From: Gaeumannomyces sp. JS-464
Lineage: Eukaryota; Ascomycota; Sordariomycetes; Magnaporthales; Magnaporthaceae
DNA: 64,000 nt
Reading direction: 5' to 3'
Assembly: GCA_002197995.1 (NCBI GenBank)
Contig: NGZR01000001.1
Coordinates: 15,147,501 to 15,211,500, forward strand
How positions within the stretch are numbered: the first letter of the stretch is position 1; each line of letters starts with the position of its first letter. Below, piece by piece: positions 12,371 through 24,229 of the stretch. The position numbers and the translations under genes were made by a program. The notes beneath the pieces were generated by a model. It did no database searches and was not told where the DNA came from. It worked only from the letters and a program-made list of their open reading frames with translations.

Positions 12371-13107
12371 TCAGCAAGAAACAGCAACCTCGCCCCGCCT
12401 CTCCATAGCCTCAAGCCTGTTGACGAGGCGGACCGCCCTCAAGACAACGTCGGCGTGGTTGGCGTCAGGCATGAGGCGGGCGGCCTCGTCGAACCCGACC
12501 CAGCGGGGCTCGTAGTCCTCGTCGGCCATCTGCCCTCCTTCCTCAAAGGGCACGGCCGAGTCTGCCTCGGCGACAAACCAGTGCACGACGGCGAGGGCGC
12601 CGTTGGATCGGAAGTGCGTCAGTAGCGCAAACGGCTCCGTCAGCAACACGCCCTTGGTCACCTCGCCGACCTCGTCGCGGATCTCGTCGTCGTCTAGGTC
12701 GGCAGCCGTGATAGGATTTGAGCTGTGGTGGGGCTGGTGGTAGTTGTCGGCGGGCGGGAGCATCGGCTCCGGGGTGCTGCTGCCGCTGCTAGCGGCGAGT
12801 CTGGGTGAGGGGGAGAGCGACGAGGCCGGGCTGGCGCGACCGGGCGGGGCGTGGCGCGCGTCGGGACGGGCACGGGTAGCAGGGCGCAGCGCACGCCCCC
12901 CTCCTCGAGCGTCTCGCGCACGGCAGTGGACGTCAGCGACTCTCCCCAGTCGGCGCGGCCGCGCGGCAGGCCGTAGAGGCCCGTCAGCCTGTCGTGCAGG
13001 ACCAGTGCCCTCCGGGCGCGGCGGTCGACAGTCACGGTGCCGGCGGCCAGGTAGAACTCATGGGATGGGAGGAGCGACTTGTGTGTCGCATGCTTGGGGG
13101 TCGCCAT
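12371..13107 (-). CDS. Nudix hydrolase
   Basis: Nudix enzymes hydrolyse nucleoside diphosphates linked to another moiety. The Nudix box is complete in the N-terminal half: GRADWGESLTSTAVRETLEE followed by GGV fits GX5EX7REXXEEXG, with the metal-binding REXXEE glutamates present. Upstream is FYLAAGTVTVD with RRALVLHDR as the first strands of the fold. The C-terminal half (GALAVVHWFVAEAD, then YEPRWVGFDEAARLM and a final helix) matches the fungal type with a long Pro/Ser linker after the box. Start chosen at 13107 (MATPKH), because the longer in-frame extension to 13311 looks like leader. One single-base frame break lies in the low-complexity linker, somewhere in 12770-12880; the exact base cannot be placed by eye. 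About 245 residues. No signal peptide; the substrate is unknown. Confidence 0.85.
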
Positions 13108-16100
13108 CTCCTTTGCCGGGTCTCTGGTGTCGCTGTCGGCGCTGCTGCTGCTGACAGCGGGCTTTGGAGAGGAGGATAAAAAGAGGCCCGCGCCTTGTGG
13201 TGTCCTCTTGCCCGTGGCATATAAAGGATTCGATATAGCAAAGAATTGGAAAGCAAGGTTGCAGTAGCGAAACAGGCCCAAGAGCAGGCCGGTGAGCTCT
13301 GCCACAGGCATTGCGCGTGGGAGCGTGGTATTTATCAGGGGGTAGGCCGGGGTTTGCAGGCCCAGTTGTGGGGCAAGAGGCGTGGCGCAGGGTTGGCGAG
13401 CTCAGAAGCTTCTAGCGTTACACCAGGATTCTTCTCATGGACCATGCAGTGCAGGATCTGGGAGATAATGGCTGTCGTAAACTCCGGTACAAAGGGGTGG
13501 GTGGTGCCCGTGTGCTGCTGGGCCGCTTTGCTAACTGATGAGGCGCGCAGATCCGGCAGGACCGGGAAGATGTGAGGTGGGAAGGGTGACAAAAAGGAGG
13601 GCAGAAAAAGACCGAGCCGAGCCCTCTGTGTGGTGCGAGCCCGGCGGGTGGCGGCGGGCAGCGGCTTGCACGGGGTGTGTTTGTGGTTGCTCTGCTTTGC
13701 TGTGACTTTTGTTGGTGTGACTGGCGCTGACGGTGAGCAGAGTTTTGATGCGACTCTGACGCACGGGGGGGACGAGACAGCCGACTACGACCAACCGAGG
13801 CTTGGGCTGCGCTGGTTAAGTGGAATCCACGCGCCTTTTCCTTTTGGGAAGCCCTTGTTGACGGGTCGGTGACGCAAGGAGGAAGATGACAGAGAGTTGG
13901 GATGCGAGACAGAACCCAAAAAGAGAGGCAAAGAAAAAGGGGAGGGACAAAAGTCAAGCGCGGTGTTGCATCGACCAACGGCGGATTTGGCGAGTTTATC
14001 GCCCACCGACTGGTCGTGTCCCAAACTTACGGAACCGACCGATGCCCAACTGGTAGTAGCTCGCGGGGCTCGTGGTGGACCTTTTTCTTCTTCTTCATCC
14101 ATGGCCACTCGCCTTACGAGAATCCCTTGCCTGACCCCTGGCCTTGGCGCAAAAGCCACGCCAATGTGCGACATGAAGGTGTTGGTGGAGTAGCAGAGGA
14201 GACAGCTCCTGGAGGTCCCCCACCATCTAGGAGGGAGTGATATTATCCCCGGAATTTGGGTCCAGGTTAGCCAAGACCTCTCTATCGGCTTCGACAAGGT
14301 TTGTCAGCAGGGGTTGGATGTTTTCTCTTGAACCGGCAAGAGTAAACAAAGGTTGCAAGCACAAAATGCAAAGCCAGGCTCGACGGATTCGATCACAACA
14401 GAGAAAGTGACATGTCGCAACCGAAGCGGCGGAATTCCGTGGGTCGAAAGCAGGCTTAAAAGGATCAGTATGGCTGACAGGTTAGAGATTGAGGGTGGGG
14501 TGGGCGCCAGATGGCCGGACAAGCGCCAGGGCCAGGGTCTTTTTGGTGGGATGATTGCGATGAGCAGGCTGGCAGGCCGCACGGTCTTTGGAGCAGCAGA
14601 AGGAAGCAGCGGCATCAGCAGCAGCCCGGCGGCGCTGCGTCGTCCCATTTCGCTCGCCTGGCGCCCTGGCTTTCCCCGACATTTCGACCGGTCAAACCTC
14701 CCCACGATGTTTGTTGCAGGCAGTGCTAGGGGACGAACGTGCTCGTGTCGCCAGGAAGGAAAAAAAAAAAAAAAAAAAAAAAATCGGGCGTTGCACCCAC
14801 CCAGCTTTCCACTTTCCTTCGGCTAGGCTCGCTCGTCAGCCTAACCCCAGCCAGCCAGCCACCAGACCCCACAAATCAACAGCGCGTCGGTCGCGATTAC
14901 CGCAAATGGCGAGTCGTGCAGAAGGGGCAATTGACGCACAGTGCGTGCTATTATGTTGGACCACATCCTGCCGCTTGTTCGGACGCGTGATTCTCGGGCA
15001 CTGCAGCAGCACCTGCAGAGTCACAGTTTTGTGGATGCGCACATGCGACATGCGGGCTGGCTACTGTTAGTGCTGGCACCATTGAATCCCTTTTTCCCTG
15101 GCAGACAGACAGCCGATGATGCGGGTGAGCTGGAACGTCGGCTTTTTTGGGCGAGGCACAGCTCTGGGCACCAGACACTTTTCTCCCTGCGACCACCTCG
15201 CAAACAAAAAGAAAAAAAGTTGGACAAAAAATGACGAGCGACCCCATGCCTCGAGCAACCGGTACCAGGCGGCATTATACAGCAAGCAGCTCGATAACAC
15301 GGCATCATCCCTCGCGACGGTCTCTGGAACGATTGCGCGCACAGAACTAGCACCCAGCACCGTGTGCCACCCAACCGTCGGGAGCCTCACGGCCTCGCCT
15401 GTCACCCCAAACTCGCGCCGTAGTGATCCATTGAGCGAAGCCAGCCATTTCACGCCCTTGGGCTAGCGCGGTCGGGCTGAGCAGGTGACTGGACATTCCC
15501 CGTCTTCACCCGTCCGATTCTTGATGGTGCAAATGGTCGGAGTTTGAGGGCTTGGCTTGCATGGGGCCCCCATATCGCGCAAGGGAAATGGACGACTGAG
15601 AGCTGCAGCCGGCTCTTGATCTCGAGATTCCGTCAGCAAGCCCCCGAATTGTCCGGCGCTTCCTCGATTTGCTTTTTATTTTTATTTTTTATTCCTGCTT
15701 TTCTGATTTGGGAGCCTGCCCTGCACCACATGCAAGCTTCGTTCGCATTGACCCCCTCCCCTCTGCACACTCGGAACGTCCGAGGATGGGCAGGCTCCGA
15801 GCACACACGGCAGTGGTAATAAGAGAAAACAGAACTAGCACGGCAATTGACTGCATGGGGTGGAGATGGTCCGTTGCAGGGAAGCATCGATGCCACCAAC
15901 CAACCAACGAACCAACCAGCCAACCAACCACCAACACAACCAGCCATGCAGAGTGGCACTGGCAAGTGGCACAGAGAGCGGCACTGGCCAGGCGCCTGCA
16001 GCCAACAAGCCACCTCCCAGTCTCCTCCATCCATCCACCTCCATCCATCCATCCCTCCATCCATCCATCCCTCCATCCATCCATCCCTCCATCCATCCAT

Positions 16101-16986
16101 CCCTCCATCCATCCATCCCTCCATCCATCCATCCCTCCATCCATCCATCCCTCCATCCATCCATCCCTCCATCCCTCGGTGTGCCAGAAAGCAATGAGAA
16201 GGAGAAATAAAAGAAGGAGAAGAAGCAAGCTGGGGAAAAGCCAAGAAAATAATCACACCGCCCAGCCAGCCTGCCGCTTCCCCAGGCCCGAGGGCAATAC
16301 CGGAGGATGAATGCATAACTCCGACTTGGGCTTTGTCGTCTCTTTCTTTTTTTTGTTAGCGCCTACCCCCTCCCGATCGATACGGATGGTAGGTCATGGT
16401 GCGCATCGGGGAGCACAGGCGCGGCCGTGCGCATGCCACACAGCTTGACGCCCTTTGTTCGACGAAACAGATGTACCAGCACCCTTGCCCACTCGGATTG
16501 CTGCTACTAGTTTTCGTGTGCAGCAGTTTCCAATCCGGTCTGCATTTGCTCTAAAGATGGCATGCATGTAGTTGGCGACAGGCGCGCGGTGATGCGAACA
16601 ACACACGAACCTTACGGCAAGCAACAGCAACAGCAGCATAGTCCAGTAAGGTCTGGGAGCAGTCGCCCATGTCGGGACCGAACTGGGCTCACCGGTGGAG
16701 GGAGGTAGTGTTCGGCGCGCGCCGTCCCGATTCACTTCGGGCGTCGCCGAGCAGATAAACGCACATCAAGTCTGTCTTTGACAATGCAAGACACAAGGCC
16801 GAGAGCACACGAAGGCTCCCCAAGCCTTGATATTCCCCACCGGTCTACTGTGTTTTTGGAACGCCAACTACATCATGTCTCTTTTGACTTTGCTGACCGG
16901 CCTCGCATCTCGTTTCAGCTCAGGAAAAAGATAGGGTGCACAGCATGAACATACGCTTTGCCCGGTCAAGCCCCCAGCATTCGCCG
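13108..16986. other. long intergenic stretch with simple repeats
   Basis: No gene that I can support in nearly 3.9 kb. The left end is the promoter and leader of the minus-strand Nudix gene; the right end is downstream of the methyltransferase. It contains an A run (14760-14783), an ACCAACCA-type repeat (about 15896-15945) and a 16-bp minisatellite (16022-16175, listed separately). Long frames over the minisatellite merely translate the repeat. Confidence 0.5.
16022..16175. repeat. 16-bp minisatellite, unit CCCTCCATCCATCCAT
   Basis: About eight near-perfect 16-bp units in direct tandem, from roughly 16037 to 16173, with a degenerate start. The unit is itself built of CCAT tetramers. There are no unique spacers, so it is not a CRISPR array. 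Confidence 0.95.
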
Positions 16987-18158
16987 TTAAGGCCGCCTCA
17001 TCCGGAAAGACAGGATGGCCGGCAGCTGCGTGTAGTTCCTGCTCGCCTCGATCCTGTTCGGATCATGGTCCTCGTCGGTGAAGGCAGGTTCCTCCATGGC
17101 GTCCACGACCAGGCCGGCGGCGAAGAATGGCCCGAAAAGCTCGTGCAGCGGCCGGTGGAAGTAGGGCTTTTCGACCAAATGAACAAGTAAGCACACAGAC
17201 TTGTGGCGTGAGACGGTTCACATGTGATCAAATATGCGGTAACATCTCGGCTGCAAAAACTCACCTGCTTCGCAGGCTGGCCCGGCAGCGCAATTCCCAT
17301 TAAGGGCGGCACGAAGAGGTAATCCCGGATGATCTTGGTGCGAACCACCTGTAGATCGCCCGTCGTCTCGTCGAACTTGAGCTCCAGGTTCTTGGCCGCG
17401 TTGGACGTGAAGAAGACGGGGTGGAGGAGTGTGGCGACAAATCTTTTGTGTTCGCCCGTCTTGCCTGTGAGCTCCTTGACCGGTTTGACTCTGCACAAAG
17501 CAAGGTGGGCTGCAGCAAATGCAAAGGATAATGACCTACACCCCGCCCTTGCGCAGGAGACCGGTGGCCAGCGCTTGCGCTAGGGGCTCCAGCGTCGGCA
17601 CGTCCATGATGGCCATGTTCATGGTGACGAGGTCGAAGCCGCCCCCATCATACTTGGACGAGTTAGCAAAAAAAGCAGATATTGCGCCTTGGATAGCAAC
17701 ACAGCTCAAGACCGCTAAAAAAAGAAAAAGATCTCAAATACACCTACCAGCCACCTGGCAGATCCACCCTCGGGATCGAGCGCTTTCCGATCGCAGACGT
17801 CAAGCGACCCGAACGTGACCGAGCCCGGTGTCCCGCCAGCGCCAACCCACGCGTCCCATCGCGCCTGGGCTCGCCCCACCATCTCGGGGCACCCGTCCGT
17901 AGCTACTATCTCGGCCGCGTGCTCGCTGTGCTTCGGGTCCACGAGCCAGCGCGCGACGAGGCCGTTGCCAGTGCAGAGGTCGAGGGCCCGGAAGCCAGCC
18001 GAGACGCCGCCCGCGCCGAAGACGAGGCGGCACAAGGACGGCTCCTGCAGCCGCTTCCAGTAGATGTTGCCGTCCTGCCCGACCGTGTCGTCCCAATAGG
18101 CCGCGTTTTTGGACCACGCCGTTAAGGACTCGGTTTTAAGCTCTTCGGTGGAGGACAT
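16987..18158 (-). CDS. class I SAM-dependent methyltransferase (Methyltransf_11/25-like)
   Basis: Small-molecule type methyltransferase. Four exons, 18158-17748, 17652-17540, 17490-17265 and 17166-16987, join in frame to 309 residues; introns are 95, 49, 98 nt, with GTAGGT, GTAGGT and GTGAGT donors. Motif I, the SAM-binding glycine loop, is ALDLCTGNGLV (about residues 58-68). The acidic end of strand 2 is IVATDGCPEMV, and motif IV is FDLVTMNMAIMDVP. GGV at the end of exon 2 and FVATLLHPVFF in exon 3 match post-motif strands of this family, and YFHRPLHELFGPFFAAGLVV matches the C-terminal helix and strand. No signal peptide, so cytosolic. No neighbour suggests a biosynthetic cluster, and the substrate is unknown. 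No frame breaks are needed. Confidence 0.9.
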
Positions 18159-18645
18159 GTTGTTCTTCCCTTTCCTTCTTTTTCCAACTCACGCGTTCTT
18201 TCAGCTTGCCTCTCATTCAAAGACGCGCCGTGGTGATCTCTCGCTATTGGAAGTGTGTGTAGTAAGGCTGCCATATTCGCGCCTGACGCATGTGGCTGCC
18301 GGCCAGCTCAGTCCCTGGCGGGGGTGGCTCGGCAAACGCACACAAGCGCTGCTGCCTGGCGCGTGTGCATTTGAGCCGCCTGCAGTCGCTTCCTTCCCTC
18401 TCGCGTCCGCCCTTTCGCTCATACGTCCAACCCACTCCAAGGCATTCTGCAGTCTACTTCGGGCTTGCCATTCATTTGAAATATGCCAGAAACCAGCAAC
18501 TCGGCATCCTTCTAGTAAATCACTATCTGCTACTGGTCGAGATAGACGTTGGGATGCCGCTGCCCACATCCCTACCAGCAACTACAGGGCCGGCTGTCAG
18601 ATGGTAGACCTAGGCGGCTTTATATACCATGCAAGGAACGGTGGC
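18159..18645. other. intergenic: methyltransferase promoter and symporter 3' region
   Basis: Both neighbours are on the minus strand; this is upstream of the methyltransferase start and downstream of the symporter stop. No gene seen. Confidence 0.6.
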
Positions 18646-21035
18646 CTACGCCACTGCCTCCTTTGATGTGCGCCGCTTGTTCGCCACGCCCAACTCCGTC
18701 CCCGAGGCCGGCTCCGTCCTATCAACCTCGCCCCCAGAGTCCTTAACAGCCACCTTGTCCCCCAACACCTCCCCATTACTCCTCCCCCTACCCGCGACGC
18801 CATCCCCACTCCCACCGTCACTGCTATCACCACCCTCCAAGCGCGCCTGGCTCTCGGTCGCGTCGGGGTCGAACGTGACGCCCGGCGCGTAGGCGTGCTT
18901 GCCTTCTTCCCTACGCGTGGTGGGGATCAGGATGTTGAACCAGCGCGGCACGACGAGACCCAGACCGCAGAGCACGAGCACGGCGTGGCCCGTGATGAAG
19001 CCGAAGATGTGCAGCGGGTCCATCTGCTTGCCGTGGAACGTCGGGTAGCTGAAGCCGAAGACGATGGCCAGGATGGGGCCGGAGACGTAGCGTAAGAGCG
19101 GCGCCCAGAAGACGGGCAGCGCAAGGTTCTCGCCCCTGGCGACGATGACGTTGAGGTCTTTTGTGAGTTGGTGGCCCTGTTTTTGTCGCGACGAGGCCAT
19201 GTTAACAAGAAGAATTCTGCTGGATTTGTTTCCCCGCGAAGAAGCACCCTAGCTCAGACGTAGGTGGACGGTGCGACTGCTTACCGAGTAGAAGGCAACG
19301 TAATAAAAACGCTGCAAGAAAACACTCCTCCCAAAGAACCCAGGCGCAGGTACATCAGGCGTCCTGCCAAACACGAGCGCGACGGCCGTGAGCGCAACAT
19401 AGATGCCAAACCCAACCCCAGCCCCAACCTCGCCGCTGGTGGCAATGCCAGTCGCGACGCCGAGCACCATGGCGCCAAAGTAGCCGGCCAGGTACGCAAA
19501 CAAGGACAGCGGGCCGACCTGGCCGGCGACGTCGCGCCAGCGGTACATCGACGTGGAGCTGACGCACTCGGCAAAGACGACAAAGACGAGGGCCACGTCC
19601 GAGACCCAGCGGTCGACGCCGTCGAGCAGGTAGTAGCCGAACTCGGTGCAGTAGGGCAGCGAGAGCAGGAACGACAGGATGGTCAGGCTGGTCACGACGA
19701 CGGGGCGGGAGAGCTTGACGCCCGAGTCCATGACCAGGGTTACGACTTTTTTTTTAATCTGCGTTAGCACATCGATACTTGACAGAAAGAGAGGTAAGAA
19801 ACACACCAGCGTCGAGCATCGCAAAGGCAGAGCTGAAGCCAAGCACCATCAGCGTAAAGAACAGCGCCACGGCCCAAAAGTTCGCCCCCGGCATCTCGAC
19901 CACGGCGGCCGGCAGCGTCAGGAACCCGATGGTGAAGCCGCCGATGGGCGCGCCCCGACCGGCCACCGCCTGAGGAAGCCGACGACGCCAAAGACGGCAA
20001 AGGCGGCCGTGCACTCAAACACCATGTTGCTCAGGATGATGTAGAACGAGTCGGCGACGGCGTTGGAGTGCTTGCGGTTGTAGGACGCGTAGCTCCTATC
20101 GACATCCCCCCGGGATCGTTTTGCTTGTGATTAGCCTCCATCAAGACTTCAAGGGGATGGGTGGGTTTTGCTCAGGAAACTGAAGAGATGTCCCCCTCAA
20201 GGAGCGTTTACGTGAAATAGCCAAACCCCACGCCCGTGGAGAAGAAGACCTGCCCGCACGCCGTCTGCCACAGCGAGCCGCGCGCGAGCTCCCCGCCGCG
20301 CCACGTGGCAAAGTACATCCTGACGCCCTCGCCCGCGTTCTCGAGCGAGACGGACCGGCCGATCAGGACGGCGGTCATGACGATGGGCAGGCCCATGGTC
20401 CAGTAGACGACGCGGCCCGTCAGCCCGACGCCCCGGAAGATGCAGACCCAGACGAGGAACCACGTGAAGGCTGTCCACCCGACCGTCTCGCCGGCCATGC
20501 CCGCGGCCGGGTAGCTCGTGTACCGGGCCACGCCCGAGCCGTCGGCCGCCAGGCTCCCCGGGACGGGCGCCGGGTTGGCGACGACCCTGTCGAAGAAGCC
20601 CTCCGGGTCGTCGGCCCAGGGCAGCGGGCTGTGGAAGCTGTAGCGGAAGTAGGTCATGATCCAGGCCAGGTTGACGACAAAGTACGGCCCGACGATGAAG
20701 CCGATGTAGAGCAGGCTGAAGCCGACGCCCTTGAGGCGGTGGCCGATGTTGTTGAAGGCCACGACGCTGCCGCCGCGGTAGGCCTGGCCGATGCTGATCT
20801 CGAGCGTCAGCACGGGGATGGCGATGAGGAAGATGCACATGAGGTACGGGATGAACCACTGCAGCCCGTAGTTGTTGTACACGGTCGACGGGTACCGCAG
20901 CAGGTTGCCCATGCCGGCGCACCCGCCCATCGACGCGAGCAGGAACGACGCCCGCGACGGCCACACATCGCGTCCGTCGTCGGATTTGTCCGGCGGTGGC
21001 GCCAGCCAGTGCCCGACCTTCCTGAGCGTGTTCAT
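18646..21035 (-). CDS. sodium:neurotransmitter symporter (SNF/SLC6) family transporter
   Basis: Plasma-membrane Na+-coupled uptake of amino acids or related amines; the substrate in fungi is largely unassigned. Four exons, 21035-20212, 20095-19807, 19745-19285, 19176-18646, give about 701 residues. The family signature in TM1 is clear: SMGGCAGMGNLLRYP (GxGNxxRxP). Other hydrophobic segments follow, such as WFIPYLMCIFLIAIPVLTLE, LLYIGFIVGPYFVVNLAWIM and FTWFLVWVCIFRGVGLTGRV. Later exons hold ALFFTLMVLGFSSAFAMLDA and TSLTILSFLLSLPYC, and the C-terminal tail is charged and Gly/Ser-rich. Splicing makes sense throughout (for example FAMLDA|VVTL). One base is missing at about 19971-19980, after the GVVGF segment of exon 2; the exon lengths confirm a single-base loss. 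Introns are 116, 61 and 108 nt. Confidence 0.9.
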
Positions 21036-22644
21036 GGCCGGCCGCTTCGGGGGGCAGCCACTCTAGGTGGGGAGAGAGGAGAGTAGTGGAATTTGCACTG
21101 TGTTCCCATTCGTCGACTTGTTTTATGTGTTGGACAAAGCAGAAGCCAACTATTACAGACTGTAAACACTCGCAGGTGTCCTTGAAGAGCTGTTGGAAAA
21201 CGAGGAAGAAAATGGAGAAAATCAGGACCGGCCAGGCACGAGCAAGCCATTCAGTCTCCAGCAGCGGAATCCCTGGATGTGGCCCATATTTGTTCAGAAC
21301 CGCCAAGGCCATAAAAAAACTAGAAGGCCAGTTTCTCAGGAGAGGCGTTGTGCAACCCCCGAGGCTGGTGGCTGCGAGCAGGAAAAATGTGCCGTAAAGG
21401 GCCCATTGGAAAACAGAGAATCCCACAAAAAAGAAGGTCCGCTCCTCTGGAAACACTGACCGAGCGAGAGCCAAACCAAGGAGAGCAGGGTCGGGCACAC
21501 AATTTCCTCGAAGCTACTAGCGACTGATTGCGACTTTGGCCGCCAAAAGCGGGCAGATCCCACCCCGTTGTGTTGCCATCCTCCATGGTTTCCTGCGAGG
21601 CTACATCATCCTGTGGAGACTCGCCGGGCTGGGCGCCATAAAATGTCACATGCCAAGGCTGAGGCGGATGACGGATGCATGCATCCCTCCAGATACGTCG
21701 GCTAGACGGCGTCCCCGGAGGTCTCCATTGATCCCTCGTGGGGGTTCACATACAGTCGCTCAATCTTGAAGGCTCGTTGAGGGCTCGAGGGGTTGGTGCT
21801 GTGCCAAGGCTGAGCGTTTGACAAAGGAATCCTGTCATCACAGACCCCGATGCTCGGGTAACGGGATGGGAATGGTGATTCTTCTATTCTAGCAGTGCGA
21901 CACGACGACTAATAGCAGTCTCGAGAATTCCTTGGCTTGTTGAGATATACATGGCAGGGTCTCTTACGTGTGGTTCATCGCATCTCGCTGCTCGCAAAGA
22001 TCAGCGGCGAGCTACAAATCGGCGTCAACATCTAGGGCCAATGCCAGCCACGATCTCATATAGTGGCCGCGGGCACAGAGAAGAACAGAGCTTTGTCGAG
22101 CGGAAACAGGCCGGAGATGGCTCGAATCCGTAAACGACTATCGGGGTGGACGAAAAGACCATGTGGAAATAGACAAACATAGAGTCTACGGAAAGGAGAA
22201 CTTGGCGGGAGGTGCTGGTGAGGTAAGAGAAAAAGTTGCCACAAAGCTTTGCCAAAGCTGAGGGAGAGGGCATGCGTGAGAGCTCTGGCAACATCATGTG
22301 CTTAGCAGACACCCTCCAGGCACTGCTGCACTAAAAAGCCGATCAGGTTCTAGATAATCACGTTAGGCCATTCCAGTAGATGTTGGGTCGACACCGATCG
22401 ATGCATCTTCGGATGCGGTTGACGCCTGTGGTGATGTTTCTCGAGGCGTTGCAGTCTTCCTCTCCGATTTTGCTGATGCCGACTCCGGACTTTGGAGGGG
22501 CGTGGCCATGAACCACTGCGAAGGAAGCAGGGACAGTATGGAGAACTATATTTCCCTCCTTGTTAGCTCTGTTCCTAGGTACCGTCTAGAGATCACACAA
22601 AATTCGAGACCTGCCTCATCGAGGTGCTTGTACCAGAACTCCTC
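21036..22644. other. symporter promoter and leader, with a hydrophobic upstream frame
   Basis: No confident gene. On the minus strand a frame starting at 21498 runs toward the symporter and encodes about 145 mostly hydrophobic residues (including FFFVGFSVFQWALYGTFFLL) before it enters the symporter region out of frame. It could be chance, an upstream ORF or a small membrane-protein gene. From 21,600 to 22,600 I see nothing coding. Confidence 0.4.
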
Positions 22645-23547
22645 CTAGGGAGTAGCGGGGGCGTCGAGGTAGTTCTCTGAACCCTTGGCACTCTGCTCGC
22701 TAGGGCTAGATTGCGGGACAGGCGCGCAACGCTCCTTAATGGCACGAGTAGAGAACTGCTCCACGAGCTTGTTCCAAGCGGAACCGTCCTCCGCAACAGT
22801 TCCCATGACCAGGTCCGGTTTCTTCTTGCTCTTCGTCGGAGAATCGGTGGGAACTTGCGCCAAGGCGGGCGGGAGCTCGGCGGCGGCGAATACCTCGCGA
22901 AGCATGCGATCCTGTACAGCGCCAGAAGACGTGTCGAGCCCTCCGAGCGCGAGGAATACCATGAAGCGGTCGCCGGGATCGCATCCCAAGAGGGAGAGCT
23001 GGCGGCGCAGGTCCTGAATGCGGTTCTGGTATGCAGCAAGACTCTGGAAGCCCGACCGCTGAATGGTGCACAGCTCGCGAACCAAGGTCGTGGTCACGCG
23101 ATTGCTGTCGGCCAGGACACGCACGGCGTGAAGGGCGGATTCGTAGATGTTGCGAGGGTCACGACGGGCACGGCGGCATCTCGCCAGTGGGGTGAGCACG
23201 CCACGTCCCCTGCTGCTGGCGGTCGGTACGTTGCCGATCTGTAAAAGGTGGGAAACACGTGTGAGGGACCGATAGACCAATTTCCTGGCCTTTCTCCGGT
23301 TGCGCTTCCAGGCATCGCGTGCCTCTTGGCCCTCGGGCTTGCTGGGCTTCGCTGGCTTATGGGTGACGAACGACTGAAGATCACCCAGGTTGGCAAGGAG
23401 CGACCTATTCCAGGCATCGACGTTGAACGGCCCAATAAGCTCAACGATGTGGCCGGATTGTGCGCTCGGAGAGAATGCCATACTGCCGTTGGCCGACGGG
23501 GACGGGGGAGTGACCTTGATCGAGATAGGTGCACCCTTGGGTGTCAT
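22645..23547 (-). CDS. retrotransposon gag-like protein (UBN2/copia-gag type), uninterrupted
   Basis: A single open frame of 300 residues. The N-terminal third (VELIGPFNVDAWNRSLLANL, then WKRNRRKARKLVYRSL) resembles the start of copia-type gag domains. The middle (DPRNIYESALHAV, RELCTIQRSGFQSLAAYQNR, DRFMVFLALGGL) matches the region fungal retroelement gag-like proteins use for multimerisation. No zinc knuckle, protease or polymerase lies downstream, and I see no LTR pair around it. Base composition is that of host genes, with no RIP-like stops, unlike the TEs at the right of the window. So it is either a domesticated gag gene or a lone fragment spared from RIP. It could contain a small intron near 23220 that I cannot resolve. 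Confidence 0.65.
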   Translation of the reverse strand: MTPKGAPISIKVTPPSPSANGSMAFSPSAQSGHIVELIGPFNVDAWNRSLLANLGDLQSFVTHKPAKPSKPEGQEARDAWKRNRRKARKLVYRSLTRVSHLLQIGNVPTASSRGRGVLTPLARCRRARRDPRNIYESALHAVRVLADSNRVTTTLVRELCTIQRSGFQSLAAYQNRIQDLRRQLSLLGCDPGDRFMVFLALGGLDTSSGAVQDRMLREVFAAAELPPALAQVPTDSPTKSKKKPDLVMGTVAEDGSAWNKLVEQFSTRAIKERCAPVPQSSPSEQSAKGSENYLDAPATP

Positions 23548-24229
23548 GGGAAGATCTTCGGCGCTTCGTGGGGACTGGGGAGTGGGAGTGTGGTGGGAGA
23601 GTTGTTGAGTTCAAAACTGAGAAATAGAGTGAAGAAAACGGCTGAACACTGAGAAATTAGGATACGATTCGCGTGTCGATGTGATCCTGATTGTGCCTAG
23701 ACCGCGGCGATGGACGATCGCAAGGGCAGGCAGCACTGACCTAGATGGAGGTAAGAGGAAGGCCTCAAAGAAAACGATTGGAGTTGTCAGGGAAAGAATG
23801 GCCTGGCGTTATCAAACTTACACATGGACGGCAGAGCCGCGGTCGACCGGAAGGGGCCAGTACCTACCATCTAGGTAGGTACGTACCTAGGTAACTGCAA
23901 AATGGAAGGCGCAACCCACCTCCTCACAGAAAAGGCATGCACATGAATACCTACCTAGGGTTCCTAATCTCCATAACCAAACACTGTTATCAGGGTTTAC
24001 AGCTGGAAAAGCAAGCAGAAAAGGATACAGGAAACGAGAAAGAGGAAGCATAAAAAACAGGAAGAGATACAAGGGAAAAATCGGTATTGACGCACGTATC
24101 TTAATTGGCCATAAAATCAATCATCATCAGGTCTTCAACACACGTGGCAGCGGCACAGCTTCTCCCGAATCCGCAAGCCGGGTATATCCACACTATTCGT
24201 AGCATTCGCACACCGCGATCCTCCACGCC
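23548..24229. other. intergenic with a palindromic TACCTAGGTA motif
   Basis: No gene seen. Around 23868-23893 lies an imperfect palindrome built from CTAGGTAGGTACGTACCTAG, and a related TACCTACCTAGG recurs at 23951. The same motif appears elsewhere in the window (see findings). The right part is the 3' region of the GH32 gene. Confidence 0.6.

Noticed and set aside
16022..16175. Regular repeats resembling a CRISPR array
   Set aside because: Units are contiguous with no unique spacers, the unit is built of CCAT tetramers, and the genome is fungal.
15633..16316. Long Trp/Gly/Asp-rich or Pro/His/Ser-rich frames on both strands
   Set aside because: They only translate the minisatellite and have no flanking conserved sequence.
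20197..21498. 433-codon minus-strand frame covering the symporter
   Set aside because: Its second half is an out-of-frame shadow of the symporter; only its upstream part is kept, as a finding.
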